A stretch of DNA of 64,000 bases from Periconia sp. R9002 (GCA_023627715.1 JAMAHW010000065.1:62001-126000), one strand, 5' to 3'. Counted from the stretch's first letter, positions 23,201-35,789 are shown. Translations and numbers: made by a program. The notes: generated by a model not told the origin, from the letters alone.

Positions 23201-23661
23201 TAACCGTCCACGTACACACACACACCAATACTGCGTAGAGCAAAAACCCAACATGTACCCCAGCACGAAGCCATGCCGCCCAATCACCTCAAACACCAAC
23301 AGACGCTCCCAAGTCTACAAATCCAATACCCCCCTGCAGGACTACGCAACTAGCATTTACGAAAGAAAAATATTACAGGGGCTATGCATGTGTGCTCTAA
23401 ACCTGATCGAGGTGTGGGTTAACCAGAAAGCTACAAAGTGGACGCTCGCCTCAGCCGGCAGGGGCCTACCCAGTGCCCACTAGCCTAGCTGCCGTGTCCA
23501 CATGGCGGTCCTGTCCCGCTGTGCATAGTACACCAGCGAGTGCGAGCTCGTAAGTACTTGGACGTAAAAAGATCGAAGCCTTACTTGTTAAAGTAACTGG
23601 TAGAGAAGAAGTTCAATGTTGATCATGGTCAATGTATTCGATTTTCTCTTCTCGTGCGTGC

Positions 23662-23701
<40 letters not shown>

Positions 23702-24802
23702 ATGATGTAGGATGAATGCAGCAGGTGAAGGGTGCTGCTGGATACGGCGGGTGGCTGGCACATGTAGGTCCCCGAGTCTGGGACAACCTCTTGGGCGTAT
23801 AGAAGACAGAGGGAAAGAGAGGCAGAGTTTCTGTTACTATTGTGATTTGTAAACTGTCACCGAGGTGGGGCGAAACCTGCCCCCGCGGCCACTATCAGTG
23901 CCAACAAGCATACGCACGAAGGAGCTACAGAGGGGACATGGCGATGAGCCGTGGTATCATTGATGTGTCGAGTCTGGCCTTTACAAGTTTACACCACCAA
24001 ATTGCATTCTTCTGTCTACTTGTACAAAAGGGGGTATTGTCTTACATTGCCATTGCCGCCCATAACGAGGCTTCTTGCTACCGCTGAGGCTTGGGGTCCA
24101 AAACACGAGTCCCCTACGTAGCGCGTAGTGGCGACCTGCCACCCTACTTGTGGCTGCCGCATTTTCGCTCCGCCTTGCAAAGATGCTGCCTACAAGGTGC
24201 TGCGCTGCATCAAGCAGTAGAAACAGCCTGTGCAGATCCATGATTGTGTCCGTAGGAAAAGAACGAAACAATAGTGCGCTGTGCAAGCTGCAACGCTGAT
24301 TTCAGCGATCTTTCGTATTCATTGAGAACATCAACGATCAAGTACAAATCCTCCGTATCTGCACCTATGTTTTGGGTGAAGCACTTACATGCAGCTAAGT
24401 ATCCTCCTGCCGTGCTTCGTATTCGTGCCGCCTGCATCACAAAGGAGAACATTGGGCGCGAGCAAAAACACTGCAAAGGTTCTGGGATGTGAAAATAGGC
24501 ACATAGCAATGCATTGTGAATAATAATGTGGTGCTACTATTACAGTTATTTTTGCCAGGAAGCGAACTTGAAGAAAAAAAATGCAAAGCAAAAGACCTCT
24601 GCGAAGTTGTAGAACGCCGCGTCGCCCCCCCCAACACCACAAATGCGAAGACCGAGATTTTTTCGTCCCAAAGAGCAGGCAATCGTAAATCGTAGAAAGC
24701 AAAACAAAAAGGTATATACAAGAAGCGCTCTGCACCAAAACGGTGCTATTGTACACTCCTCACAATATAAATATGCAGAGAAGAAGAGAAAGAAAAAAAG
24801 GC
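17226..24802. other. 7.6-kb gene-poor region
   Basis: No frame here has a recognisable domain or convincing splice partners. Contents are short simple repeats (GA/GT at about 17505-17523; a GT tract at 23654-23700), A-rich purine runs near 20460-20510, and AT-rich stretches at 17750-18200 that could be old transposon decay. Ribosomal RNA, tRNA and snRNA sequences were looked for and not seen. The region ends at the stop of the Zn2Cys6 regulator on the minus strand. Confidence 0.55.
23654..23700 (+). repeat. CGTG/GT microsatellite
   Basis: A few CGTG units pass directly into an uninterrupted (GT)n run of about 35 nt. Confidence 0.85.
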
Positions 24803-25930
24803 TTAGTAGCCCTGAGTTCGCGGCATGATGACATCTTCCCACACAGGCTGAGGTGCTGTTGGGTAGGCTTTGACGTTTTCCCCCATAAATGGACGAGTGA
24901 CCATGGGCTTCGACATCATTTGTCCTCCGTTGGGCTGGAAACCAGACCATTCCTCTTGTACGTGTTGGGGAGAGTTGAACTCTTCTGTGGAGCACTCGCT
25001 GATGGAGAGCGAAGGTACAGATTTGGTGTGAGGAGGCATGCTCATAGGAAGCTGAGGAGGCGAAACAGACAGTGGTGGGTTGGACCAGCCGTGCATCGAG
25101 GCAGGTGAGTCGCAGATGTTCGAGGGCGTGCCCATCTCATGCTCGGGGGTTCCCCACATCTCATTAGGCAGCATGCCAGGAATGTCGTTCTCGAATCCAA
25201 GACCAATAGGAATTGAACCGTCGTCAGACCAGGCCGAGCTGCTCATGTATGGGTCGAAGGGGTCTCCCATGGGGAGTGTGTCATAGGACGCAAAAGAGTC
25301 TGGCGTTCCCGGCGTGTCACAGCGGGGAGCAGCATAGTTCTTCTCCATGGACATGGGGAAACCGGCCATGTGCTGCTCGGGGCTGCTCGAGTAGGCGTAG
25401 CAATCATCCACCACGTGAGAGGAGTATGATGTTGGCAGTGGGGAGAGCATGTTGAAGTTGCTGAAGCTCCCTGGCTGTTGACCCAACTTGGCAGCCGTGT
25501 GGAAATCCATTTGAGAAAGGGCTCGCACCAATCCGGGCCTGCTCGAGGAGGGAACGCTGCGAGGAGACGTGCCGAGCGCAGGAATGGAGTTGGTGGTCGG
25601 GTACCTCTTGGGGGAGACGAGGTGCTTGGTGGGCTTACGGTAGCTGTTATCAGAAGTGCGACGAGTGGAACGAGGCTCGCAATGGAGGCCCTTTGCGGTG
25701 CAGCGGGAACAAGATGGAACCGCCTTATCACACTTTGTCTTTGCCTTGGCGCAGATTGTGCATGCAATGGCTCGTCGCTGCGACATTCTGGCGTATGGGT
25801 TGTGAGGTTTGGGGTAAGGCGAGCCTTGCGGTGTAGGGTTTGGTGAAGGTGTGGGGGTAGGCTCTTGCTGTGTTGGTTGGTTCATTGTGAAGGTAGTAGG
25901 TGAGAGGGGATGGTGTGTGTCGTGGTCCAA
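24803..25930 (-). CDS. Zn2Cys6 (zinc cluster) transcription regulator
   Basis: A single 375-aa frame on the minus strand. The zinc cluster at residues 57-84 has the exact spacing C-X2-C-X6-C-X6-C-X2-C-X6-C (CTICAKAKTKC, then CSRCTAKGLHC), preceded by a basic MSQRRAIA stretch. The C-terminal 290 residues are low-complexity Ser/Pro/Met-rich with acidic patches (SAWSDDGSIPIGLGFENDI), suggesting an activation region. The usual fungal_trans middle-homology domain is absent. ATGs at 25930 and 25885 (residue 16), or the Met just before the cluster, could each be the start. It binds DNA in the nucleus by family; the target pathway is unknown. It sits alone between 7.6 kb (3') and 3.5 kb (5') of gene-free DNA, an arrangement typical of heavily regulated developmental regulators. 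No orthologue name is assigned. Confidence 0.88.
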   Translation of the reverse strand: MDHDTHHPLSPTTFTMNQPTQQEPTPTPSPNPTPQGSPYPKPHNPYARMSQRRAIACTICAKAKTKCDKAVPSCSRCTAKGLHCEPRSTRRTSDNSYRKPTKHLVSPKRYPTTNSIPALGTSPRSVPSSSRPGLVRALSQMDFHTAAKLGQQPGSFSNFNMLSPLPTSYSSHVVDDCYAYSSSPEQHMAGFPMSMEKNYAAPRCDTPGTPDSFASYDTLPMGDPFDPYMSSSAWSDDGSIPIGLGFENDIPGMLPNEMWGTPEHEMGTPSNICDSPASMHGWSNPPLSVSPPQLPMSMPPHTKSVPSLSISECSTEEFNSPQHVQEEWSGFQPNGGQMMSKPMVTRPFMGENVKAYPTAPQPVWEDVIMPRTQGY

Positions 25931-28900
25931 GAGTGAAGTTGTATGTGTCGGTGATGATGATGATGATGATGTTGGAGATGTTGGATATGTAGAGACAAGA
26001 GTAATAAGTAATGGGGATGAAGGAGAGAATGGCAGCTATGGATGAAGATATACACAGAGAGGGGGGTGGATGGGAGTTAAAATAGAATGATGTGAGGGTG
26101 GGTGTGATGGCTTAAGCTCCTACCCTCCCCTCGCAAGAATCGGTGGCTTGACCAAGAACTGGAGACTGACGTGGGATAGCATCCTCCCAAGTGGAATACC
26201 TCGAAGAGGTTGGCTCGGAATTGTACATGCATTGCAGCAGAGCAGTGGGTGGGCTGCGCACTGAGCAGGCACGCAGGCCCCTTCAACGGCTGCTCTGTGC
26301 AGGATTCAGTCGGATCGAGGCCAAGACGAGGTCTGGCTACCTCCTTCCCAGAGCGGGTTCGGGATGGAATGGGAGTGGGGACAGTCGAACCCCCAGGGAT
26401 GAGGGCGTTGCGATGCGAGTGCTATGCGCGCCCATGTGCCCAAAAAGTCTAGTCAAGCGCAGCAGTGCCTTGCCTGTTTCAGCTGGGTGAAAGAGTGCAG
26501 CACACATCCCTGCAGCCGCTGATGACCAGGCACCGCCTACGATCTGAGCTTGCAATCTTGCCATGACGCTGGCCCTCGGGGCCAAATTGGCCTGTAGCTT
26601 GAGGCTGGCGGACATTGTGCATGGTAGAGTAGTTTGACCTCGAAGCAGCGCTTTACGCTCTGCTGTCTGTCGTTTGCACCCAAAATTCCCCCATGTGGAT
26701 TTTAACACAACGCATGGCCCTGAATGAGGCTCTGCTCTGTTCTGAGGGATCCAAGCCTTTGCCGCAAACGAATCCTAGTATACAGTTAGTTACTGTAGTA
26801 CGAGCCTCAAGTAGCAGGCAGGGGAACGGCCATGCCACCATCGCCGTCGCCGACCTGACCTGGCACTGCTCGAGCCTTGAGGTCGCTCCATCATCACCGC
26901 CGTCGCCATACCTATCCATTGCGGGGTCGGTAGCGCGCGTAAGTAGATAAGTATGTGATGGAGATAGCACGGGCGCCAGTGATGGAGTGATTTCAAGCAG
27001 CAGCGGCAAGCATCCTTGCCATGCAGGATCACCGTACTGTCGTTACATGTGAGTATGTAGGTCCAGTACATACACAGTCGAATTCTCGTGTGAAGCCTGG
27101 GGCAAAGAGTACCGTACGTATGTAGGTAAGTAACCTGAGAGAGCACTGTGCACACGCATGGCATGCGTTTGATGGTCAGCCTGACATGAAGCGGCCAAGG
27201 TGGTAGCCAGCTAGTAGCTAGGTAAGGTGGTAGCTAAGGTAAGGTGTTTGGGGATGGACGAGATGGATTGCGAGCGTCCCTTTGGCTGGGGCTAGGTCGG
27301 ATGGGGGATAGCTGCCGCTTGAAAGTGAGCTTGGCGAGATGACTTGGCACTGGCCCCCCTGGCCCCCTGCGTGGCCTTGCACAGTGAGTGGTGGCGAAGC
27401 AGCAAAAAGCACAGGAATGCAGCAGCGTTTGGGATCACCACGAGCACCGTGACGCCCACATGGACTGTGCTATGATCCATGCTCAGGCGCGCGATGGCGA
27501 CAGCTTCCAGGGTCTGCGCACATGCCTGCAGCCTATCAGACAGGTATATGTCCCCTAATTAGCCAACTGGCAGCCAAACTTAACCTCTGTCGTATTCCCG
27601 TCACCATACAGTCCTCGCTCGGGCTTAATCGGGAAATCTTACCCTCCAACTAACCTCCTGCCGCCCAATGCTCTCTCATCACCAAGCCCGCGTCTTTTCC
27701 TTAATGAGCAACCTCTTTTTTCTTACAGGCACTAAGTCATCCACTTCTGTCTTCTTCCCTTTGGCTTCATGCCCCGAAAGTGGGAACCAACACCTTCTAG
27801 AAAAACGTAAACTCACCTATGTATCCACTTTCTTACGTCCTTGCCTGTGCCTGCCCCATCCTTGCTGTAGGTAGTTACTTCAAACAATTAGTGCACCTTC
27901 TCTATCTAACTATGTCTGCAGCAGCCTCAGTCAAGTGAGCAAATCGTACATATCCAACCCCACATGGAATCGGTACGGGTCACTCCTTGACCCGAAACAG
28001 TGACATGCTGCGGTGCGAATGCTCGGTGATCCTCCCCGGGTGCTACCGGTCACGCCTTTAGGCCAACATGCTGAGTGTGTCCTCATCTCACTCAACTTTA
28101 CTTCATTTCGCTTTCTCTTCCCCGCTGACTAACGGAACCCCCCGAAAAGCTTGGTTCGTTTACTAACACTGTGGTGCCAAGTTTCACTGTGTAAGCAAGC
28201 CACTGCTTTTGTTCTGAGGGCCGGAGCCTCATGCCTCCACCGAGTTAAGTACGAGCTTTGGGGCCGATGATATGTGCGCTAAGGGGAGGTTCATCAGTTG
28301 GATCATCACGTAGTGGGGGCTCGTCTTGTGGCCTCTTCCTTGCAGCCCTAACAGAATTCTAGCTCTTCTTCTTCCAGGGGGATTACGATGGTACACTGTG
28401 CGTACAGTGTAATCCCATCCCTAAACGGTACATGTTGCGTCAAAGGAGTGCAAAGAAGCTTTTGATCCCCCCTCACCTCCAACGTAAGGCTGGCCCTAGC
28501 AGGATGGCTAACGCCCTGCCTGATTTGGTGAGAGTATCCTCTGCCGATCCGAGGTGCCGTTGTATTTACAGCAAAGGATGAGAAGGATACATTTGGCCTC
28601 AACACTATGGCGATGGGATGGTTGCATGCATGCATGTTGTTGGGTCACAACACATGTTGATCGACTTGTGAAGAAACCCACGCTCGTATTGCAAAGTCGG
28701 CGGTTTGTTTCAGGAATTCTACGTGTTTGTTTCAGGTATGTTGTTGTCTATGTACATGGGTCAGCGAAGTCCGCGGTCAACAGGTACGTGGATTAGTTAG
28801 TGTAGGCTGCGTGCTCTGGAGTACGTCGGCGTTGTGACATGCATGGCCCGATTGGCAGTCATTAGCCCCGAGAGAAGCCAGAAGAGGCGACCTTGGAGTG

Positions 28901-29441
28901 ATTACCTAGGTAGATAGTGTAGCATAGCCTCCGCCGCGCGAACGATGATTCCATTCATAGACATAGACAATCTCGCCTAATGTTAATAGGGCTTGCAAGG
29001 GTTCGGAAATTAAAAACTACAGGAACAACCCGAACGAACGTGACCGTGAGTGATGATGACACGAGTGAAACGAGTGACCCGCGCGAGTATGTCATGCTGA
29101 GCGAGGACTGTACGATGAAGAACGAACGTACGCACTGTAGTCTGTAAGTACATTGATGAGCAGAGTGAGGAAGTAGTAGAATAATCAATGATGCCATCAG
29201 TAATCGGTATCGACGCTAGGGCGATTGAAGCAAGGCTCGCTCCATTTTTCGGTTGGCTAGTCGTATCGGTACCTAGGGATTTTCCGAGCCTTACCACTCG
29301 GGAGATATCCTCACGATACCCACAATTGCTATTATTATTTTATTTTTATCTTCAGTCTTCGCTCGCTCACACAATCAGTGTTCACCTTGCCGTCTGGCAC
29401 ATGTTTCCGTGCCACAAGTCGTAGCTGTAGCTGCCAACGGG
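25931..29441. other. 3.5-kb divergent intergenic region
   Basis: This lies between the 5' ends of the Zn2Cys6 gene (-) and the thiamine pyrophosphokinase gene (+). A short GAT repeat is at about 25947-25970 and GTAG-type repeats at about 27200-27245. No frame shows a domain. It is a candidate extended promoter of the regulator. Confidence 0.55.
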
Positions 29442-30335
29442 ATGACCGATACCGCGAGACTCATGGTCTACGACCCGGCACGGTTCCTGGCGGGGGACAA
29501 GATGCCATCAGACGTTGTACCTCCCGACCTTCTCATTCTTAACCAGCCAATCGCCAATTTTGGCGTCTTTGCACGATTGTGGAAACACACGGATTACCGC
29601 ATTTGTGCTGATGGCGGCGCAAATCGACTCTTCGACATGTTTTCCGAGGGCGACCGAGAGAAAGAGAGAGACCATTATGTAAGGGACTTCTCATCAGCAT
29701 TATTATAGTCATTGTCATTCCTCGTTCGCAATCACGGTCATTTGCTGATGGCAGCAATGGAAAAGCTACCCAACGCTATACACGGCGATCTTGACTCGTT
29801 GCGTGAGGATGTGCGAGCTTACTACATAGGCCGTGGGGTCGAGATATCCCAAGATCCTGATCAATACACCACTGATTTCGGGAAAGCAATGCACAAAATT
29901 TCATCCAGGCGGTCATCCTCACACGCCCGTAAGATCTTTGTGTTGGGTACTTTAGCCGGGCGAGTGGACCAGGGCTTGGGTTTGTTGCACGAGATGATTC
30001 GGGAGGAGACCAACGATCCAAACCTACAGCTATGGCTCTTTTCCGAGTCTAATCTCTCCTTCATCCTCAGATCCCCTCATAACACAATCCGAGGCACATT
30101 ATCAAGCGAATTGTTTACTGAAAACGTTGGTATCGTCCCAGTATATGGACCTGCCGTTATTTCCACCTCGGGCCTGGAGTGGGATGTCACGAATTGGGAC
30201 ACACAGATGGGCCGCCAGGTCAGTACGAGCAACCATGTCAAGGCAGATGAAGTGCACATACAGACCAACGCTCCCGTTCTCTTCACCATCGAGCGAACAT
30301 TGAGCACCGCCTCCCTCGGTACGAGGAGAACCTAG
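29442..30335 (+). CDS. Thiamine pyrophosphokinase
   Basis: Two exons (29442-29678 and 29766-30335; 87-nt intron) give 268 aa. I chose the donor GTAAGG at 29679 and the acceptor after AAAAG at 29765 because only this keeps phase and yields the family junction HY-LPNAIHGDLDSL. Family motifs are YRICADGGANRLFD, then IHGDLDSL, and QYTTDFGKAM, which supply the ATP/Mg and substrate residues of the catalytic domain. KIFVLGTLAGRVDQ corresponds to the GxxGGRxDH motif, here with changes. The C-terminal half holds the thiamine-binding beta domain, including GLEWDVTNW. The enzyme transfers pyrophosphate from ATP to thiamine, making TPP in the cytosol. Length is usual for fungi. The acceptor is purine-rich and therefore unusual. 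Function is firm. Confidence 0.9.
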
Positions 30336-31909
30336 TAGCGATCTATATTTTACCTCAAGCCTATACGACAGTCGCATGCATTGCGTTGTATGAAAATCCA
30401 TCTCTCATTTCAAGCCAAGATTTGGAAACAAACGTTGTGTGCTTTGCATAGTAACATTTGGAGGCATTTGGTAGAAGCAACTATTGCCGGGGTTAGAACG
30501 TTAGAAGTGCAGTGGTGGGGGTGCAAGGCACACTCGGGGTGGTGTTGGGCGCTAAGTTAACCGCTGTCAAAAAAACGCGTTAAATGATGTTAAAAACAGA
30601 AACGCATGAAATTGCAATCATCAAACGTCCAAAGAGACGAAACCCATGCGTTCAAGGTTATTTCCTGCGAACTTAACCCCCCACAAATCTTGAGCAACCC
30701 CTCCCGACTCTAAGAAAAGAACCCTGGTCTGTCATGTCGCAACCGCATGTCATGATTAGTAGCACAGCCTCGTTCGTGATGAACAAAGGATTCCAGGGTC
30801 TTCAACATCGGAGGTATTCCTGGGCAAAGTAACACTACATCGTGTCGCAAGGCCTCCTTCATTAACCACGTCTACCATTAAACATCCGACGTCGTTATCT
30901 GTTTGTTGTGTAATGGAATTAGCGCTACTTGATTTCATCGTGTCTTTTTCTTGTTTTCGGGAGGGGTCTGCTTTCAAAAGCTGGGATCAATGCAACTACA
31001 GGGTTTTGCGCCAATGAAAACGATATCACAAGCCAGGTAATGCGAGTCCCCTGCAGCACACCTGGAATGAAATCACCGTTGTTATAACGACCTCTAGCTG
31101 AGGTGTAGAGTTAGGATCACACTCCTACTGTCAACGTTGACCATGCACAAAATCAGTATTGCGCCGTTGAGGGAACCCTTGTTTCTCCCTAGAAAAATTG
31201 CCGAAATACGACCATGATATGCGACAATGGAGGGGGAATACTCGTGAACGTAGGCCTATAAACTGGAGTTTTGGATATCTCGAGCTCAATTGAGACCTGT
31301 TCAAATCCCTTCGAGAGTATCGAAACCGAATCCGGTTTTGAGCCAGTTACACCTGTGTGCATCTATCTATCTAGATCGATTGAATAATACTTCCGAGATG
31401 TCATTGTACGAGCCCCAGTAATCTGATTCCTACAGTCGCTTTTCGATTTCGAAAGTCTCAATCAATCATTTTCCATTCAATCCTCATATAACAGCCGAAT
31501 AGAGCTGCGAAACTATGCAAGGGCAGAGTACATATAATTGAATATCATACACGAACTGCCTGTAACAAGGCCTAGCTATAGATTGTCGTTCCACTACATC
31601 TTACTGTGGTCTACTAGCGTCACTATAATTGTACTTCGTTCTCCTGCAATTTCATTGTACCCGCCTTTTCCATGTTTCGGCTTATCAGAGTACTCATTAC
31701 GCACATGGTACCATGCACCGCTGATGTTACTTTGATTATATTTGCAATCTATTCATTCTATGGACGATTTACATACGCCATGTTTCCCTTCCGGTACATA
31801 TGGAGAAGCTGGGTTATTCTAAAATCTAAAAGAGGAGATGGAAAATATACAAAGTGTTCTGTTAGGTTGTAGTTGAGAGCAACGGGTGCTATTAGGTATT
31901 AGCAAACAA
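30336..31909. other. Intergenic stretch, no intact gene
   Basis: It becomes increasingly AT-rich towards 31900. Minus-strand fragments near 31550-31760 hold short coding-like runs interrupted by stops, possibly more of the decayed sequence that follows. Confidence 0.5.
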
Positions 31910-32990
31910 TTAATCTTCATACCTACTGAATGGCCCGCCATTTCGCCGCTTATGTGTGATATTCCACGGACTTCCATTTTTATTAGCTGCTAGTAAATAT
32001 CTAGAACCCGCGCCTCCACCACCTATTCCAGAAGAATACTATAGGATGAAGTAAATACTTAGTATGTACAGATTCAAGCTCCATCTAAACATGGTCAACT
32101 TCTTCATTATTTACCATTTTCGCTTTCACGCCCTTTATAATTGCAGAAGTTCCTTCACCATCTAAGTGTACTCCTCTTACTTAATCAGAATCCTTTTGAA
32201 CACCTAAAGGAAAAGTCAATACACGGTTTCCTGTACTAGCGAAGATTAGAACATTCAAGCATCGTTTTAAATATGATTCTAGTTCGTCTAACATTAATTC
32301 TCTAGCAGCTATTAGTGAGAGTCGTTCTTCTATCACGTCTAATTGATTTTTAGGTAGACCGCATTAAAACTCACAGCATAATAGTACCGACATTTCCCCT
32401 AGATTCTATACTCTTTTATAGGGCTTAAACGATATGCTATACACGCGATCAGCTCTCTCTCTCTCTCTCTCTCTACACATCCCACCTACTCCAACATACA
32501 CGAAAGCATTTTACACCTCCAACTTATAAGTAAAATTACATAAACGGGTTAGAACTCAATAGAAGACTAGGATATAATTCCGTGCTCTCGAACGTACAAG
32601 AATAGCAATCACATTAAGAAAAAAAAAAGCGCCTACTCAGTTCTCCCAGACTAAATCCTCCTGCGACTAAGACGCTCAATACATCCACAGCTACAAGAGG
32701 CCGATCCCTCGATATCTCTACACTAAGGTAATACACGAAGGAATCAGCCGCATAACGCTACCCGTATCTATATCTATTCCTACTAGTAAGAGTAGGAGTC
32801 TAGATAGGAATCACCATACCATTAGCTACTATCAAATACATCTCGAACCGTAGACTAATCAAGACTCGCCTGATCTCTAGCTTTCACCGCGGCAGGACGT
32901 TGCTCTAGCTACTTGGTTCCCGAATAGCGAGTCTAAAGGTCGCGCGCTGCTTTAAGCTGTTTTCGTAGGTTGTGTTTAGAGGATGTTTTT
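31910..32990 (-). pseudogene. Decayed AT-rich coding relic with RIP-like stops
   Basis: Several minus-strand blocks read as protein-like sequence broken by TAG/TAA and by frame changes: KHNLRKQLKAARDL, then LEQRPAAVKARDQASLD (about 32980-32840), RYAADSFVYYLSVEI and VLSVLVAGGFSLGELSRR (about 32765-32630), LDVIEERLSLIAARELMLDE (about 32350-32290), and GSRYLLAANKNGSP leading to a TAA at 31910. Most stops sit where CAG or CAA would fit, as expected from C-to-T change. I do not recognise the family. It could be a dead transposon gene or a duplicated host gene. A CT microsatellite (32452-32474) interrupts it. Confidence 0.5.
32452..32474 (+). repeat. CT microsatellite
   Basis: An uninterrupted (CT)n run of about 22 nt inside the decayed relic. 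Confidence 0.85.
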
Positions 32991-34191
32991 AGGTATGTGC
33001 GTAACTACCTAGATAGTGTTTGTTGTTGTTGTTGTTGAGGTGTAAGATGAAGTACATTTCCTTGGAATTTATGGGATTTAAGAAAAAGGAAGAGGGTTAG
33101 TAGAGTTGTGTGATACTGGCATGGCAGCGGTGAAGGGTATGTGAGAGGTAGAGCTATGGTGTCTGTTTTATTCCACATTAGTGATGAATATAAAGAAGTA
33201 TGTACATATGTATCTGTGCACAAGATAGAACACAGTAGATGTTGTAAAACCTATGTGCTTTCTAGACTCGGTTTTGTGTTTTACCACTTGTTGATTTGAA
33301 CAAAGGAGAAACGGTCTTAGGATGATGACGTTGCGGCATTGTTTATCCTTACGGTTTGATAAGAGTACTAAAAAGCGGCTTATGTAGATGTGGAAAGATT
33401 TCGCACTTGACGAGAAACATGGGACTGAGCGAAGAAAGTAGTGCGTTGAACGAGACCATCAGCGCAAAAGCTCCCGAAAGGCCTCCGAAGATAAGTTCGA
33501 GTGCCGTACCTGGTGTTAATCACAATAGTCAATTTTTCATTTTAATTTGCGTGGAAAATGTTGAGAAAAGGGATTGACGTTGGACCCATTGCTTGGTTCC
33601 TTGTGGTGCGAAAATGGAGGAGTAGCATCATCACCCGGAAAGTTTTGGTAATTCACATTTACAAAAGAGGGCAAACAGAATGTAACGAAGTTAACGGTAT
33701 TGTATAGAGAGAAAAAACCCTCGATGAAGATTCATGCTATGTGATAAATCGAACGAGTGACTAGAAAAAAGAACGCTATACAGAGATGCTAATGCTGCAA
33801 ACACGAGGCAAGAAAATGAATGGACGCGTCGAGACACTGTGCTAATGAAAAGACCAGAAGAAAAAACTCAACGCTATGCCGATGAAATACAAAAACGCCG
33901 TACAATGCTGTGTGTTGTGTGTGCGTGAAGACAAAAGAGACAAAAACAAAAGGAAGATGAGTACCGGGAACATGAAATTCACATGTAGATGTGAGAGAAC
34001 AAAGCGATCGAGATGGCCCTATAGATGCAATGAGGAGTAGTGCGCCGAAGTAATGCAGGAGTGTTGGAACCCATGAAAATGAGAAGGGGGGTATCTAGCC
34101 ATAAAAAGGAAGAGAAGAGGGAATAGGAAACGAAGGAAATGCATGGCGAAGATAGAGAAGAAAGGTAAAGCAGAAGAGAAAATAAGACCAG
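32991..34191. other. Intergenic stretch, no gene seen
   Basis: 3' flank of the DUF3468-type regulator, A/G-rich on the plus strand. A short GTT repeat lies at 33018-33035. No frame shows a domain. Confidence 0.6.
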
Positions 34192-35789
34192 CTATTCGAT
34201 ATTGAACTGTCCACTGGCGTATCCGATTTTTTGCTCAGCGGCAATGCGAGTGAATGCAGCCGCGCACCATTTCATGCGCTTCTCGTCGTTCTGGCGTCGA
34301 TAAAAGTTGGCGACCGTGTAGAGAGGGAAAAACATATTCTCCGTAGCGGCGAAAGATCGATTCTCGGTGCAATACTGGACAGAGCGGCAGATGAGCGAGG
34401 CGTATTCTGCTATCTGAGGAACAAGTGTGCTGTTTGTTGGCTGGTTGGGAAGCTCCGAAGGAGGCAGATGGGAATTCAGCATTTGACGAGCTTCAAGGAT
34501 CAGCAGCTGCGAAGACCAGTGTAGACAGTAGAGCGTGCAGATTTCGATCGAGACAAACTGGAGAGGGAAAGGAACCGAAGATGCTGCTCCAGTTTGCGCG
34601 GTTGGGAACGTCCATGCGCCCGGGTTGTTAGCTTTCAACTGCTCGTACCACGGAATGATTGCATGCTCTAATGCTTTGATGTCCTCCAGAATAGCAAGCA
34701 CCGCGGTATTTGACGCTTGAGAAGAGCCGGTAGCCGGCAAAATGCTATCAATGGCATGAAGAATGTTTGGCAGTGGGACTACGATCTCACACCACTGGAA
34801 AAACATATTGTTATAACTCGTTCGTGGCACACAGTGCAGACGGTGAACCAGTTGGCGATATGCCGGATCTGAGAAGGTATATCGGTGGCGCATAGAGATT
34901 GCCTGGAACAACCCTTGGTTGAGGACATACAAATGGATCTCATCGACATCCTCGGACTGTATGGTATTGTCAAGCAGTCGAGTAGCGCCATCAATGTGTG
35001 CTGCTTGACTTGAACTGGCCCCGTTTGAAAGGAAGAGTTCGATGGAGCTCATGGCGAGCGTCGTGACCAACAGGTCTTTGCGGGTGGCTGACTCCGGCTG
35101 CGACAGCGCCTGTTGGACCATCTGCAAGGCCTGCAAATACATATTTCTCCCTTGGTCAACAAGGCTTGGGTCCTGGTACTGTGCCCCTATGAAAGCAGCT
35201 GCGAGTGCTCCGATGGCCATGTCGAGGGTCGGCGACCGTCCTATCCAGTAAGGCAGCAGTATCCTCCACCCCCCAGTTTCCTGGCCGCTCGTAAGTACTT
35301 CTGCGGGTGGCTCCTCCCGATTGAAACGCCTGTAATAAAGATCCAGAAAGGTGTCTACAATGCCCGGGATGTTTGTCGGGTCTTTCCTTGACGGTGGAAC
35401 ATCCGGCAACGTCGGCTCCAGCGTGACCATAGGCAATGCCGAGTTCGAGTGAAACGATAAAGAGCTTGATGGTCTTGACAACGATGAGGCCAGGTTCTCT
35501 GCGTCATGCGATTGAGATTTTAGATCAAGGACAAGATACTTTTGCGCGTTCTGGGATCGGCTCCAAATAGGGGGTGGAGAGGAAGAGTTAACATTGATAA
35601 AGATGCGACCCATATCATAACCTCCGCACGGTTTGTTCTTACTGAGACATTCACCGCATCTTGGCCGTTTCTTATCACACTATAAATGTTAATATGATAG
35701 GTATGTCACCGAAAGAGAGGGACGTGTAAGATACATACCTTGGCGTTGCTCTCGCGGCAGGGCTTGCAGATGTCTTTCCGTTCTGACAT
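34192..35789 (-). CDS. Zn2Cys6 regulator with fungal_trans_2 (DUF3468) domain
   Basis: Two exons on the minus strand (35789-35739 and 35679-34192) give 512 aa. The 51-nt first exon encodes MSERKDICKPCRESNAK, and the intron falls exactly before the third zinc-cluster cysteine. Spliced, the cluster is C8-X2-C11-X6-C18-X6-C25-X2-C28-X6-C35. The rest matches the helical DUF3468/PF11951 layout, with SPTLDMAIGALAAAFIGAQY and the following LQMVQQALSQP and MSSIELFLSN segments. Such proteins are nuclear regulators of metabolism or secondary metabolism; the target is unknown here. Without the small exon the frame starts at an internal Met and loses its DNA-binding domain. No biosynthetic cluster is adjacent. 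Confidence 0.9.
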
